NCBI RefSeq assembly: GCF_001644605.1
Contig: NZ_CP011388.1
Span: 954,501-1,018,500 of the forward strand
Origin: Paenibacillus swuensis
Lineage (GTDB): Bacteria > Bacillota > Bacilli > Paenibacillales > DY6
Length of the DNA stretch: 64,000 nt
Direction of reading: 5' to 3'
In this document: positions 43,857-54,119 of the stretch, piece after piece
Numbering within the stretch: position 1 is the first letter of the stretch
Layout of the letters: every line of letters begins with the position of its first letter
The notes under the pieces: generated by a model
Told to the model about the DNA's origin: nothing
The model's database searches: none
Seen by the model: the letters and a program-made list of their open reading frames with translations, nothing else
Translations under genes and position numbers: made by a program

Positions 43857-44662
43857 TGTTTAACCTCCATTCCTACCGCCAGCGCTTTGCGGCGGTTTAG
43901 GAAGTAGTACCCGAACACGAGCAGCGCCGTGAACAGGAATAACAGCGTAGACAAAGCGTTGATGGTTAATGAAACTCCTTGCCGCGCGCGCGAGTAAATT
44001 TCCACAGACAGCGTGGAGAAGCCGTTCCCCGTGACAAAGAACGTGACCGCGAAATCGTCCAACGAATAAGTTAACGCCATAAAGAATCCGGCAAAAATCC
44101 CCGATTTAATATAAGGCAGCACCACTTTCGTCAGCACATCCAGCCGGGAAGCGCCCAGATCCAACGCCGCATCCACAAGATTCGTGCTCATCTCCTCGAG
44201 TTTCGGCAACACCATAATGACGACAATCGGCACACTGAACGCGATATGCGACAACAGTACGGACACAAAGCCCAATTTAATGCCAATAATGGTAAACAGG
44301 ATTAAGAAGGAAGCACCCACGATCACATCCGGTGAAACGATCAGCACGTTGTTGAGTGTGAGCAACACATTCTTCGGCTGGCGTCGCCGTACTTGTTGGA
44401 TGGCCAATGCCCCCAGCACGCCCAATATGGTAGAAATCGCCGCCGACAACAGCGCCACAACCAGCGTGTTCAACACAATGATCAGCAGCCGCGTGTCCGC
44501 GAACACTTCCTTGTACCAGTCGAGTGTAAACCCTTCAAACTCATGCATGTTCCCGCCGCTGTTAAACGAATAGTAAACGAGGTAGAGGATCGGCGCGTAC
44601 AAAATCAGGAACACCAGCATCAGATAGATGTTGGAGAAACGGTTGCGTCCCATTGCTGTCAT
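43853..44662 (-). CDS. potC: Spermidine/putrescine ABC permease PotC
   Basis: Seen: 269 aa from ATG 44662 (GAGGGGG 8 nt upstream). Six membrane segments. The EAA loop reads DAALDLGASRLDVLTKVVLPYIKSGI, and SLDDFAVTFFVTGNGFSTL is a family signature. It overlaps potB by 4 nt (ATGA) and potD by 4 nt. Known: one half of the heterodimeric polyamine import channel in the membrane. Confidence 0.92.
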   Translation of the reverse strand: MTAMGRNRFSNIYLMLVFLILYAPILYLVYYSFNSGGNMHEFEGFTLDWYKEVFADTRLLIIVLNTLVVALLSAAISTILGVLGALAIQQVRRRQPKNVLLTLNNVLIVSPDVIVGASFLILFTIIGIKLGFVSVLLSHIAFSVPIVVIMVLPKLEEMSTNLVDAALDLGASRLDVLTKVVLPYIKSGIFAGFFMALTYSLDDFAVTFFVTGNGFSTLSVEIYSRARQGVSLTINALSTLLFLFTALLVFGYYFLNRRKALAVGMEVKQ

Positions 44663-45468
44663 CGTGCGAGCCCCCTCTTCCGGTTCCCCGTAATAATCAT
44701 AATCAACGCCATCGCGATAATCAGGAATACGGCAATCGTCGCGCCCATACCCCAATCCTGCGTGACCAGAAAGTGCTGCTCAATCGCGGTACCCAGCGTA
44801 ATAACACGGTTTCCCGCAATCAGGCGCGTGATCATAAACAGCGACAACGCCGGGATAAAGACCGCCTGGCATCCGGACTTCACGCCGTTCAATGTCAACG
44901 GAAACACGACCCGCCGGAACGCCGTCCAAGACGATGCCCCCAGGTCCTGCGCCGCGTAGACGAGGGAGGGGTTCATTTTCTCCAGCGCATTATAAATCGG
45001 CAAGATCATGAACGGCACAAAAATATACACCGACACAAACACAAAACTAAAGTCCGTAAACAAAATTTGCCTCGTCCCGATCCCCACCAGCTCCAGAAAC
45101 GCGTTCACAAAGCCGTAGGTGCCGAACAATCCCAAGAAAGCGTAAGCCTTCAACAGCAGATTTATCCAACTTGGCAAAATAACCAGCAGCAACCACAACT
45201 GCTTATGCTTCGTCCGTGTCAGCAAATAAGCCGTAGGATACGCCACCAGCAAGGAGAATACGGTAATCAGAAACGCGTACCAGAACGAGCTTAGCGTCAT
45301 CCACAGGTAGGTGGGCGTGAAGAATTTAACATAGTTACCGAACGTGAACTGCCCCTCAATGTCAAAAAAGGAATAGTACAATATCAGCACAATCGGCGCA
45401 ATAACAAACAAGCCGATCCAGGCTACATAAGGGATAAGGTACAGGTTCCGAGCATTGTTATTGTTCAT
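44659..45468 (-). CDS. potB: Spermidine/putrescine ABC permease PotB
   Basis: Seen: 269 aa, six membrane segments. EAA loop [25 protein letters not shown] and the ending [25 protein letters not shown] are typical of PotB. The ATG lies 11 nt inside the 3' end of potA, and the stop overlaps potC. Known: it pairs with PotC to form the transmembrane channel. Confidence 0.92.
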   Translation of the reverse strand: MNNNNARNLYLIPYVAWIGLFVIAPIVLILYYSFFDIEGQFTFGNYVKFFTPTYLWMTLSSFWYAFLITVFSLLVAYPTAYLLTRTKHKQLWLLLVILPSWINLLLKAYAFLGLFGTYGFVNAFLELVGIGTRQILFTDFSFVFVSVYIFVPFMILPIYNALEKMNPSLVYAAQDLGASSWTAFRRVVFPLTLNGVKSGCQAVFIPALSLFMITRLIAGNRVITLGTAIEQHFLVTQDWGMGATIAVFLIIAMALIMIITGNRKRGLAR

Positions 45469-46648
45469 GGCCTGTACCGCCCAGCCCGCTTATCCCGTTC
45501 CCGGGTCCGTTCCCCGTTTCCTCATCGTCGTCATACGCTTCCAGCCGCGCGTCGAACTCCTCTTCCGTCTCGCCGAAGCGCATCACGTGAATGGCTTCCT
45601 CGTCGAAGAACAGACCGATCTGCTCGCCTACGACGGCTTTCTTCGTGGAATGCACCAGCCAGCGGTTATCCGCTTCATCATAGGAGATGATCTCGTAGTG
45701 GACGCCGCGGAACAGCTGCGAATCGACACGCACCTTCAGCTTCCCGTTCTCCGGTGTGGTAATCTCCAAGTCCTCCGGACGGATTACAATTTCCACCGCT
45801 TCATTCGGTTGGAGGCCTTGATCGACGCATTCGAATTTTTTGCCCACAAACTCGACTTCAAAGTCCTGCACCATCCGGCCCGGCACAATGTTAGACTCCC
45901 CGATAAAGTCCGCCACGAAACGGTTAATCGGTTCATCATAGATGTCGATCGGCGTCCCGCTCTGCTGAATAATGCCTTGATTGAGCACAAAAATCTCATC
46001 CGACATCGCCAGCGCTTCCTCCTGATCATGCGTAACAAAGATGAACGTGATGCCCAGACGGCGCTGCAGCTCGCGAAGCTCGTATTGCATCTCGGTGCGC
46101 AGCTTCAGGTCGAGCGCGGATAAAGGCTCGTCCAGCAGGATGACCTCCGGCTCATTCACGATCGCGCGGGCAATGGCGACCCGTTGACGCTGACCGCCGG
46201 ACATCTCCGTAATTTCCCGATTCTCGTAACCCTCGAGGTTAACGAAGCGGAGCGCCTCGAGCACCTTGGTGCGAATCGCATCGTTTTTCAATTTTTTGAT
46301 GCGGAGGCCGAAGGCGACATTTTCGAACACATTCAGATGAGGAAACAGCGCGTAATCCTGGAAAACCGTGTTCACTTGGCGCTCATTCGCCGGGACGCGG
46401 TTGATAATTTTGCCATTGAAATAAATGTTACCTTCAGATGGCTCCATAAAGCCCGCGATCAGGCGGAGAATGGTCGTTTTGCCACAACCGGATGGTCCCA
46501 GCAGCGTATAAAATTTACCCCGTTCATTCTCAAAACTAACGTTCTTCAACACGGGCTCGTCTTGATCATATCTCTTGGTCACATGCTCAAAGCGGATAAT
46601 CGGCTGTTCCGTCTGGAGTGCCGCCGCTGGTATGCTCGTTATAGCCAT
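45458..46648 (-). CDS. potA: Spermidine/putrescine ABC ATPase PotA
   Basis: Seen: 396 aa from ATG 46648 (AAAGGGG about 11 nt upstream). Walker [10 protein letters not shown], the signature [13 protein letters not shown], Walker [12 protein letters not shown] and the H-loop THDQEEA. The C-terminal regulatory TOBE domain (about 270-370) is followed by a Gly-rich tail. First gene of potABCD. Known: it drives polyamine uptake by ATP hydrolysis at the inner membrane face. No operator was recognised upstream. Confidence 0.94.
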   Translation of the reverse strand: MAITSIPAAALQTEQPIIRFEHVTKRYDQDEPVLKNVSFENERGKFYTLLGPSGCGKTTILRLIAGFMEPSEGNIYFNGKIINRVPANERQVNTVFQDYALFPHLNVFENVAFGLRIKKLKNDAIRTKVLEALRFVNLEGYENREITEMSGGQRQRVAIARAIVNEPEVILLDEPLSALDLKLRTEMQYELRELQRRLGITFIFVTHDQEEALAMSDEIFVLNQGIIQQSGTPIDIYDEPINRFVADFIGESNIVPGRMVQDFEVEFVGKKFECVDQGLQPNEAVEIVIRPEDLEITTPENGKLKVRVDSQLFRGVHYEIISYDEADNRWLVHSTKKAVVGEQIGLFFDEEAIHVMRFGETEEEFDARLEAYDDDEETGNGPGNGISGLGGTGHEQ

Positions 46649-46841
46649 AGTCGGGTGTGCCCCTTTCCTTGTAAACCGGTCAGACCGGGAGTTATGTATA
46701 ATTTCATATGGTAAAATGTAACTGGGATAAGGTTGAGCATAGTATGTCCATTTTTGGCAAAACATCCGGATTACGTTAAACATAATACCATAAACCACCC
46801 GTTTTTGGGGCAAAAGCACCTGGTTTCCGTTATTTCTCGAT

Positions 46842-46871
46842 TTGGCTAGCCGCGTATTCGAATGCTACACT
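46842..46871 (+). promoter_or_regulatory. Sigma-A-type promoter
   Basis: TTGGCT (46842-46847), 18-nt spacer, TACACT (46866-46871), 37 nt before the start at 46909. Confidence 0.5.
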
Positions 46872-46908
46872 GAATGTATAAAACCAAAATGTATCGGAGG
46901 TATCACCT

Positions 46909-47571
46909 ATGGCGGGAAAAACAGCGCTGATCGCAGGCGCAAGCGGATTGATCGGAAATGAATTGCTTCATATATTGCTGCGTGATGATACCTATGCGCG
47001 GGTCGTCGCTGTCGGGCGGTCCAAGTTAGCTGTTGAGCACCCTAAGTTGGTTCAGCATCAGGTTGATTTTGATCGTTTGCAGGATGCGGAATCTTGGCTG
47101 GAAGCCGACGATGTGTACTGCTGCCTCGGCACCACGATCAAGAAAGCCGGCAGCCAGGAAGCGATGCGGCGGATCGACGTGGAGTATCCGCTGGCTTTGG
47201 CGAAGCTGGCTCGGATCCGAGGAGCCCAAACGTTGGCCGTCGTCAGCTCCATTGGAGCTGATCCCGCGGCATCCAGCTTTTATCTGCGCATGAAGGGGGA
47301 GCTGGAAGAAGGCTTGAAGGCGCTGGCGTATGACGCGTTGCACATCTTCCAGCCATCCTTGTTGCTGGGCAATCGGGCGGAGTTTCGTCTGGGTGAAAAA
47401 GCCGCGGAGATTTTGGCCAAGCCGCTTTCGGCGGTGCTGTTCGGGAGCATGCGCAAGTATCGGCCGATTCATGCGCGCGTTGTCGCCGCCGCCATGTTCC
47501 GGGCCTCGCAGCAGCCGGCGCAGGGGGCTGTGACGTACACGTCGGATCAAATCGCCCAGATGGGCGGTTGA
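46909..47571 (+). CDS. NAD(P)-binding Rossmann oxidoreductase (TIP30/HTATIP2-like)
   Basis: Seen: 220 aa. GASGLIGNELLHILL is the cofactor loop and VYCCLGTTIKKAGSQEAMRRIDVEYPLALAKLA the distinctive segment of the YbjT/TIP30-like atypical SDR group. VVSSIGADPAASSFYLRMKGELEE carries the Ser/Tyr/Lys-like cluster (YLRMKGE). GGAGG lies 8 nt before the ATG. Known: members bind NAD(P) and are thought to act as redox enzymes or sensors. The substrate is unknown. The downstream region is a long repeat array. Confidence 0.87.
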   Translation: MAGKTALIAGASGLIGNELLHILLRDDTYARVVAVGRSKLAVEHPKLVQHQVDFDRLQDAESWLEADDVYCCLGTTIKKAGSQEAMRRIDVEYPLALAKLARIRGAQTLAVVSSIGADPAASSFYLRMKGELEEGLKALAYDALHIFQPSLLLGNRAEFRLGEKAAEILAKPLSAVLFGSMRKYRPIHARVVAAAMFRASQQPAQGAVTYTSDQIAQMGG

Positions 47572-47685
47572 TCCGACGTGGGCGGCTGGGGCGGCGGGCA
47601 GCCGTGGCGGGCCGGAGGCGCGGGGATAGCGGGCTGGGGCGCGGCGTGGGTGGCGGGCTGCGGCGCGGCGTGGCCATGGGCGAGC

Positions 47686-48325
47686 CATTTGTAGCGATAT
47701 CGCTACTACTGCGCCTCACCGCGGCTTCGCCAAGGGCATTTGTAGCGTTTCCGCTACAAATTGCCCCACTCGCGCGCTCGCCCGGGCCATGCAGCCGCCA
47801 TTTGTAGCGATATCGCTACTATCGCGCCTCACCGCGGCTTCGCCAAGGGCATTTGTAGCGTTTCCGCTACAAATCGCCCTCTCACACGCTCGCCCGAGCC
47901 ATGCAGCGCCATTTGTAGCGATATCGCTACTATCGCGCCTCACCGCAGCTTCGCCAAGGGCATTTGTAGCGTTTCCGCTACAAATATCCCCGCTCGCGCG
48001 CTCGCCCGGGCCACGGCCCGCCTTTTGTAGCGATATCGCTACTATCGCGCCTCACCGCAGCTTCGCCAAGGGCATTTGTAGCGTTTCCGCTACAAATTGC
48101 CCCGCTCGCGCCCGCTCCACCCGCGGCCCCGCCTTTTGTAGCGATATCGCTACTATCGCGCCCTCACCGCGGCTTCGCCAAGGGCATTTGTAGCGTTTCC
48201 GCTACAAATCGCCCCGCTCGCGCGCTCACCCGGGCCACGGCCCCTTTTGTAGCGATATCGCTACTATCGCGCCTCACCGCAGCTTCGCCAAGGGCATTTG
48301 TAGCGTTTCCGCTACAAATCGCCCC
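47686..48325. repeat. Six-copy ~110-bp array with two alternating palindromes
   Basis: Each unit holds TAGCGATATCGCTA (14-bp perfect palindrome) and, about 40 nt later, ATTTGTAGCG-TTTC-CGCTACAAAT (10-bp stem, TTTC loop), joined by CTCACCGCGGCTTCGCCAAGGGC. A more variable GC-rich spacer separates the units. All three plus-strand frames are open, giving repeat-encoded frames of 130-odd codons that I do not consider genes. The preceding 47575-47685 is extremely GC-rich without a recognised feature. Confidence 0.9.
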
Positions 48326-48371
48326 GCTCGCACGCTCGCCCGGGCCACGGCGCCGGCTCCGCCAAGCCGCC

Positions 48372-48414
48372 AAAAAAACCGCAACCTTCGGCTCACGCCA
48401 AGGCTGCGGTTTTT
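48372..48414 (-). terminator. Terminator of the dpp-type operon
   Basis: AAAAACCGCAGCCTT...AAGGTTGCGGTTTTTTT on the minus strand, with an interrupted stem. It abuts the stop codon of the last permease gene. Confidence 0.85.
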
Positions 48415-49311
48415 CTAGTTCTTCATGCGCGGATCCAACACATCGCGCAAGCCGTCTCCCATCAAGTTGAACCCGAGCACGGTCAACATGATGGATAAAC
48501 CCGGGAACAACACCGTCCACGGGGCTTTCTGAATGAACTGTCGGGAATCCGACAGCATCTTGCCCCATTCCGGTTCCGGCGGCTGCGCGCCCATGCCCAA
48601 AAACCCAAGCGCCGCGGCCTCAATAATCGCCGTAGCTACACCCAGCGTCCCGGCCACTATAACCGGGCCCAGACAGTTCGGCAGAATGTGATGCAGCAGG
48701 ATGCGCCCATTCTTCATACCGAGCGCCTTAGCGGCGGTGATATACTCTTCCTCGCGCAAACTGAGCACCCGCGCCCGCACCAACCGGCCGAACACCGGCA
48801 CGTTGATGATGGCGATGGCGAGCAGGGAATTTTGCAAGGAAGGTCCGAGGGCCGCCACAATCGCAATCGCCAACAGGATGCTCGGGAACGCCAGCAAAAT
48901 ATCGAAAAACCGCGAAATCAGCATATCCAGCCATCGACCGTAAAATCCGGCGACAATGCCCAGGAACACTCCGACGATGATGGAAACCACCACGGAGCTC
49001 GTTCCTACCCACAAAGAAATACGCGTCCCGTACACAATCCGCGAGAACAGATCCCGGCCCAGATCATCGGTGCCGAACCAGTGCTGGGCGCTGGGCTTTT
49101 GCAATCGGTCCATTAACACCTGTTCCTTGTAGTCATACTGCGTGATGACAGGCGCCAACAGCGCAATCACCACAAAAAACACAATAATACACAACCCAAT
49201 CATCGCCAGCTTGTTCCGCCGGAAGCTCCGCCATCCGTCACGCCAAGGGGAAGATATCTCGGCTTTGGCTGCAGGCGGCTTCAAGTGAACATCTAATGCC
49301 GTTTGAGACAT
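48415..49311 (-). CDS. dppC: Peptide ABC permease, DppC/OppC type
   Basis: Seen: 298 aa, six membrane segments. An N-terminal OppC_N segment (WRSFRRNKLAMIGLCIIVFF) and HWFGTDDLGRDLFSRIVYGTRISLWVG are typical. The EAA loop reads AAKALGMKNGRILLHHILPNCLGPV. GGAGGG precedes the ATG by 6 nt. Fifth gene of the operon (order dppD, dppF, binding protein, dppB, dppC). Known: forms the channel with DppB. Confidence 0.93.
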   Translation of the reverse strand: MSQTALDVHLKPPAAKAEISSPWRDGWRSFRRNKLAMIGLCIIVFFVVIALLAPVITQYDYKEQVLMDRLQKPSAQHWFGTDDLGRDLFSRIVYGTRISLWVGTSSVVVSIIVGVFLGIVAGFYGRWLDMLISRFFDILLAFPSILLAIAIVAALGPSLQNSLLAIAIINVPVFGRLVRARVLSLREEEYITAAKALGMKNGRILLHHILPNCLGPVIVAGTLGVATAIIEAAALGFLGMGAQPPEPEWGKMLSDSRQFIQKAPWTVLFPGLSIMLTVLGFNLMGDGLRDVLDPRMKN

Positions 49312-49322
49312 GCTTATCCCTC

Positions 49323-50327
49323 CTATTTGTAGCTGATTCTTGGATCGACGGCGGCGTACAGAAGGTCCACCAGCAGATTAATGAGCACGAAGATGAATGC
49401 GATAATCAGGATGCCGGATTGAATGACAGGATAGTCCCGGGCACTGATCGCGTCAAAAATATAACGTCCCACACCCGGCCAAGCGAAGATCGTCTCCGTC
49501 AACACCGCCCCGCCGAGCAGCAACCCCGTCTGCAGACCAATCACCGTCAGCACGGGGATAAAAGCGTTACGCAACGCATGCTTGTAGATGACCCAGAACT
49601 GGGACATCCCCTTGGCGCGTGCGGTACGGATATAGTCCGCGCGCAACACATCCAGCATCGACGAACGCGTCATACGCGCAATTATCGCCATCGGGATCGT
49701 ACCGAGCGCGATTCCCGGCAGGATGAGATGCTTGATGACCGTCCACAGCTGATCCCAACGTCCGGCCAGCATGGCGTCAATCATATAGATATTGGTGATG
49801 GACTCCACCGGGTCCCGCGGATTCATCCGCCCGATTGACGGCAGCCATTTCAGCTCCAACGCGAAGATCCACTGTTCCATCAGCCCCAGCCAGAATATGG
49901 GCATCGAGACCCCAATAAGCGCAATCAACATGCTGATATAATCAAACCATGAATTTTGCTTCCAAGCGCTGAGGATGCCGGCATTGACCCCGACAAACAC
50001 CGCAATCGCCATACTTACGAGTGTCAGTTCCAGCGTAGCCGCAAGGTACGGTATAATTTCCTCGGTTATAGCGGTGCGTGTCCGAATCGAAGTCCCCAGA
50101 TCGCCCGCGAATAAGTTACCTAAATAATCGCCGTATTGAATATAAAGCGGTTGATCTAATTTCAGTTGTTTACGCAAGGCTTCCTTGGATTCCACACTTG
50201 CTTTTTCTCCGAGAATGACCTCAGCCGGATCGCCCGGAATTGCGTGAATAATGGAGAATACGATAATCGTCATCCCTAACAGGACCGGAATCAACATGAA
50301 TAACCGTCGAACCGTATAATTCAGCAT
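49323..50327 (-). CDS. dppB: Peptide ABC permease, DppB/OppB type
   Basis: Seen: 334 aa, six membrane segments. The N-terminus MLNYTVRRLFMLIPVLLGMTIIVF and the EAA loop RTARAKGMSQFWVIYKHALRNAFIPVL are typical of DppB, as is GAVLTETIFAWPGVGRYIFDAI. AGGAGC lies 6 nt before the ATG. It follows an intercistronic terminator after the binding protein gene. Confidence 0.93.
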   Translation of the reverse strand: MLNYTVRRLFMLIPVLLGMTIIVFSIIHAIPGDPAEVILGEKASVESKEALRKQLKLDQPLYIQYGDYLGNLFAGDLGTSIRTRTAITEEIIPYLAATLELTLVSMAIAVFVGVNAGILSAWKQNSWFDYISMLIALIGVSMPIFWLGLMEQWIFALELKWLPSIGRMNPRDPVESITNIYMIDAMLAGRWDQLWTVIKHLILPGIALGTIPMAIIARMTRSSMLDVLRADYIRTARAKGMSQFWVIYKHALRNAFIPVLTVIGLQTGLLLGGAVLTETIFAWPGVGRYIFDAISARDYPVIQSGILIIAFIFVLINLLVDLLYAAVDPRISYK

Positions 50328-50381
50328 AAGGTCGCTCCTTACTTCTTAAGATGTTCTGTCCTGTTTCATTGCCAAAAAAAT

Positions 50382-50410
50382 AAAAAGCGGCAGGCAGACA
50401 CCTGCCGCCG
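50382..50410 (-). terminator. Intercistronic terminator between the binding protein and dppB
   Basis: Minus-strand GCGGCAGG-TGTCTG-CCTGCCGC followed by TTTTTATTTTTTT. It lies right after the binding-protein stop and before dppB, so part of the transcripts should end here, favouring production of the binding protein over the permeases. A promoter for dppB was not recognised. Confidence 0.82.
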
Positions 50411-50419
50411 CTTTCCTGA

Positions 50420-52081
50420 CTATTCGAAGTACACGTCGCTGTAAGTTTCCGATCCTGTCGGGGAAGGTACATACCCTTTCAGGTTGGCTTTACCCGCCAA
50501 GAGCGGTGTGGAGTGAACAAGCGGCACCCACGGCGCATCTTGCTTGATCAACACTTGCGCTTGCTTGTAAAGCTCTTCGCGTTTCGCCGAATCTGTCTCG
50601 GATTGGCCCGCCGTCAATAGCTTGTTCACTTCTTCGTTGTTGTAGAAAGCATAGTTGTTGCTGCCGATTGCATCCTTGTGAAGCAGCGTGAACAGGAAGT
50701 TATCCGGATCCCCGTTATCACCGGTCCAGCCTAACATGAAAATATCATCTTTCTCACCGGCTTTAGCGTCATCCAGATACGTTGCCCACTCCGGGGATTC
50801 GATCTTCGTTTTCACACCAATTTTGGCAAAATCAGCCTGAATCGCCTCAGCCACTTTCTTGCCGTCCGGCATATACGGACGCGCTACCGGCATCGCGTAG
50901 AACGTGATTTCTTCCGGCAGACCGTTCGCATAGCCTGCTTCCGCAAGCAACGACTTCGCCTTCTCCAGATCGTATGGGTAATCCTGAACATCCCCGTTAT
51001 AGCCTAATGTGGAAGGCGGCATCGGGTTCACAGCCGGCTCGGCCAATCCGCCGTAGAACGCTTCAATAATGCCTTGTTTGTTAATCGCGTGGCTTAACGC
51101 TACGCGCACTTTCGGATTGTCAAAAGGCTTCTTCTTGTTGTTGAAACCAAGGTAGCCTACGTTGAATGAAGAACGAACAATTTTCTGAAGCTCTGTATTG
51201 CCTTCCAGTACCGACAGATCATCTGGATTTACGCCTTCCATCAGATCAATCTCACCGTTCTGCAGCGCCGTAAAGCGAGCGGAGTTCTCCGGGATAACGC
51301 GGAAGATCACCTTGTTCAGCTTCGGCTTGCCTTCTTGCCAGTACGTCGCGTTCTTCTCCAGCGTAATGGAATCATTGCGTTTCCATTCTTTGAACATGAA
51401 CGGGCCGGTACCTACAGGCTCATCCTTGTACTTCGCTTTCTTGTCCTGAATCGCTTTCGGGGAGCCGATAGCGAAGGACGGCATGGCGATGTTTTGCAGG
51501 AATGGGGCTTGCGGCTTCACCAATGTAAATTTCACCGTGGACGGATCCACAGCTTCAACCGACTTGATCACACGGCTGCCGTCCGGGCCAAACATGGAAT
51601 CGTAGTAATCGAAGGAGTCGCCTTCGAATTTAAACGCCGATTTCGGATCACTCCAGCGCGTGAAGTTAAATACTACCGCATCCGCGTTGAAATCCGTTCC
51701 GTCATGGAACTTCACGCCTTGACGAAGCTTGAACGTGTAGGTCAGGCCGTCCGCGGAACCTTCCCAGCTCTCCGCCAGCAGTCCTTCGATTTCCGTCGTA
51801 CCCGCTTTATAGCCTAGCAAACCTTCCATCACTTGCTCCGTTACCTTAAGCGATTCCCCGTCGGTGACGATGGCTGCGTCCAAGGAAGCAGAGTCGCCCC
51901 CGCGCGCCGTGATGAGCGTATCTTGACCTTTAGCCGCAGTGTCCTCAGCCGGTGTTTCCGTCTTGGCCGGTTCGTTGCCCCCGTTAGCTGGTGCGTTGGC
52001 CCCATTGTTGTTGCTGCATCCTGTAAATACAATCGTTGCGGCAAGTACCAGGGTTGCTGTAGATGTTAACCATTTTGCCAA
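50420..52081 (-). CDS. Peptide ABC substrate-binding lipoprotein (family 5)
   Basis: Seen: 553 aa from TTG 52081 (GGAGGAGAG 4 nt upstream). Lipoprotein signal LVLAATIVFTGC with a lipobox cysteine near residue 21, then an Asn/Ala/Glu/Thr linker. LLGYKAGTTEIEGLLAESWEGSADGLTYTFKLRQGVKFHDGTDFNADAVVFNF is the family 5 signature (quoted as a domain landmark near residues 85-135). The repeated KNATYWQEGKPKLNKVIF and LGFNNKKKPFDNPKVRVALSHAINK are typical. Known: it binds oligo- or dipeptides outside and delivers them to DppBC. Third gene of the unit. Confidence 0.92.
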   Translation of the reverse strand: MAKWLTSTATLVLAATIVFTGCSNNNGANAPANGGNEPAKTETPAEDTAAKGQDTLITARGGDSASLDAAIVTDGESLKVTEQVMEGLLGYKAGTTEIEGLLAESWEGSADGLTYTFKLRQGVKFHDGTDFNADAVVFNFTRWSDPKSAFKFEGDSFDYYDSMFGPDGSRVIKSVEAVDPSTVKFTLVKPQAPFLQNIAMPSFAIGSPKAIQDKKAKYKDEPVGTGPFMFKEWKRNDSITLEKNATYWQEGKPKLNKVIFRVIPENSARFTALQNGEIDLMEGVNPDDLSVLEGNTELQKIVRSSFNVGYLGFNNKKKPFDNPKVRVALSHAINKQGIIEAFYGGLAEPAVNPMPPSTLGYNGDVQDYPYDLEKAKSLLAEAGYANGLPEEITFYAMPVARPYMPDGKKVAEAIQADFAKIGVKTKIESPEWATYLDDAKAGEKDDIFMLGWTGDNGDPDNFLFTLLHKDAIGSNNYAFYNNEEVNKLLTAGQSETDSAKREELYKQAQVLIKQDAPWVPLVHSTPLLAGKANLKGYVPSPTGSETYSDVYFE

Positions 52082-52134
52082 AATACTCTCCTCCTCTTCA
52101 TCTCTCATATATCTGTAATCCCCCCACGCATGGT

Positions 52135-53103
52135 CTATGGGTAGAGATGACATGCGACGCCATGACCTTCCGAAAGCTGCTGTAGTACGGGCCTCTTCTC
52201 CTTGCACACGTCCATGGCGTGAGGGCAGCGCGTATGAAATACGCAGCCTTGCGGCGCATCCGCCGGATTCGGCACTTCGCCTTGCAGAATGATGCGTTCT
52301 TTCCTCATCGTCGGGTCGGGATCAGGCACAGCCGACAGCAGCGCTTGGGTGTAAGGATGCTTGGGCGCGCTGTACAACGATTTGGTGTCCGCCAGCTCGA
52401 CAATATTCCCCAGATACATGACCGCCACCCGATTGCAAAAATGCTTCACCACGCTCAAATCATGCGCAATAAACACATAGGTGAGCTCGAATTCGTCACG
52501 CAGGTCCTGCATCAGGTTCAGGATCTGGGATTGAATGGATACGTCCAGCGCGGATACCGGTTCATCGGCAACGATCAGCTTCGGATTCAACATCAAGGCA
52601 CGCGCGATGGCGATCCGCTGACGTTGTCCTCCCGAGAATTGATGCGGGTAGCGATCCAGCTGCGATGGGTTTAACCCTACCGTTTGCATCACTTGTTCCA
52701 CGCGCTTGCGGCGTTCGCTGCTGTTGCCCATGTTGTGGACGATGAGCGGTTCTTCGAGAATCTTCCGGACTTTGTGCCGGGGATTAAGCGAAGCGAACGG
52801 ATCCTGGAAGATCATCTGCATATCGCGGCGAACCCTGCGCATCTTCTCATCCGAGAAACCCGTCACATCTTCGCCTTCAAAAAGCACCCTCCCCGCCGTC
52901 GGCTCAATCAGCCGGAGCAGCGTGCGGCCGGTTGTGGACTTGCCGCATCCGCTCTCGCCGACAATGCCGAACACTTCCCCTTTACGAACCTGAAAGGATA
53001 CATTGTCCACGGCCTTCACTTGTCCGGTTTCGCGTTGGAGAAGGCCTGTGCGTATGGGGAAATAAGTCTTTAGCGAATCGACTTCCAGCAAATTCACGCT
53101 CAA
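52135..53103 (-). CDS. dppF: Peptide ABC ATPase, DppF/OppF type
   Basis: Seen: 322 aa from TTG 53103 (AGGAGG 7 nt upstream; overlaps the dppD stop by TTGA). Walker [32 protein letters not shown], Walker B LIVADEPVSALD, and the C-terminal CVFHTRCPHAMDVCKEKRP, the four-cysteine motif of oligopeptide ATPases that carries an Fe-S cluster in some members. Known: one of two ATPases that power peptide uptake. Confidence 0.93.
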   Translation of the reverse strand: MSVNLLEVDSLKTYFPIRTGLLQRETGQVKAVDNVSFQVRKGEVFGIVGESGCGKSTTGRTLLRLIEPTAGRVLFEGEDVTGFSDEKMRRVRRDMQMIFQDPFASLNPRHKVRKILEEPLIVHNMGNSSERRKRVEQVMQTVGLNPSQLDRYPHQFSGGQRQRIAIARALMLNPKLIVADEPVSALDVSIQSQILNLMQDLRDEFELTYVFIAHDLSVVKHFCNRVAVMYLGNIVELADTKSLYSAPKHPYTQALLSAVPDPDPTMRKERIILQGEVPNPADAPQGCVFHTRCPHAMDVCKEKRPVLQQLSEGHGVACHLYP

Positions 53104-54119
53104 TTCGCCACCTCCTGTTCCGTGTTCAACCAGCAACGGGAGCGGTGGCTGTGGGTTGGAGCTTGGCCTTGTCCCTGACTTTGACCTCCGGTAGCCAACA
53201 GCTCCGGGAGCTCCGTTCGGCAGCGGTCCATCACGTACTCGCAGCGTGGCGCGAAGCGGCAGCCTTCCCTAATCGTTCCGGGCATCGGTACGTTACCGGG
53301 AATGGAATAGAGCCGCTTCACATCTTCGCTCAGCTTAGGAATAGACCGAATCAATCCTTGCGTGTACGGATGCTGCGGCCGGGTGAAGATCTCACTGACC
53401 GTCCCCTCTTCCACCACTTTCCCCGCATACATGACCACGACCCGGTGACAAATTTCGGCGACGACGCCAAGATCATGCGTAATCATGAGGATTGCTGTTC
53501 CTGTTTCTTCGTTCAGCTTCTTCATGAGATCGAGGATCTGCGCCTGTATGGTTACATCCAACGCTGTTGTCGGCTCATCGGCGATCAATAACTCCGGCTC
53601 GCAGCATAAGGCGATAGCGATCATCACCCTTTGGCGCATTCCGCCTGACAACTGATGGGGATATTCCTTCACGATTTTGTCAGCCCGGGCAATGCCGACC
53701 TTCTTCAACATCACCACAGCCTGCTCCATCGCTTGCTTCTTGTTGATCTTACGATGGATGCGCAACGTCTCGGCAATCTGTTCACCAATGGTCAATAAAG
53801 GGTTAAGCGAAGTCATCGGTTCTTGAAAAATCATGGAAATCTGATTGCCGCGAATGGACTTCATCCGTTTTTCCTTGGCTTTCGTTAAATCTTCGTCCTT
53901 GAATAGAATCGTCCCGCCTGCAATCTTGCCCGGGGGCTTGGGGATTAACTGCATGATGGACAGCGAGGTTACGCTCTTGCCGCAGCCGGATTCACCAACC
54001 ACGCCTACAATCTCGCCTTGTCTTATGTATAGGTCCACGCCGTCAACCGCGGGAATCTCGCCCCGGTCGGTTACGAAATGAGTATGTAAATCTTGAATGT
54101 GGAGAAGGTTCGTTCCCAT
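53100..54119 (-). CDS. dppD: Peptide ABC ATPase, DppD/OppD type
   Basis: Seen: 339 aa. Walker [32 protein letters not shown], Walker [13 protein letters not shown] and the C-terminal [20 protein letters not shown] cysteine motif. Odd: a small Gln/Gly repeat (GQSQGQGQ) sits in the last 30 residues before the final cysteine. AAGGAGA precedes the ATG by 7 nt. First gene of the five-gene operon, driven by the promoter at 54214-54243. Confidence 0.93.
   Translation of the reverse strand: MGTNLLHIQDLHTHFVTDRGEIPAVDGVDLYIRQGEIVGVVGESGCGKSVTSLSIMQLIPKPPGKIAGGTILFKDEDLTKAKEKRMKSIRGNQISMIFQEPMTSLNPLLTIGEQIAETLRIHRKINKKQAMEQAVVMLKKVGIARADKIVKEYPHQLSGGMRQRVMIAIALCCEPELLIADEPTTALDVTIQAQILDLMKKLNEETGTAILMITHDLGVVAEICHRVVVMYAGKVVEEGTVSEIFTRPQHPYTQGLIRSIPKLSEDVKRLYSIPGNVPMPGTIREGCRFAPRCEYVMDRCRTELPELLATGGQSQGQGQAPTHSHRSRCWLNTEQEVAN

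Noticed and set aside
47789-48193. 134-codon frame (and others) inside the palindrome array
   Set aside because: All frames of the repeat unit are open, so the proteins are repeats of the DNA unit, without a ribosome site.
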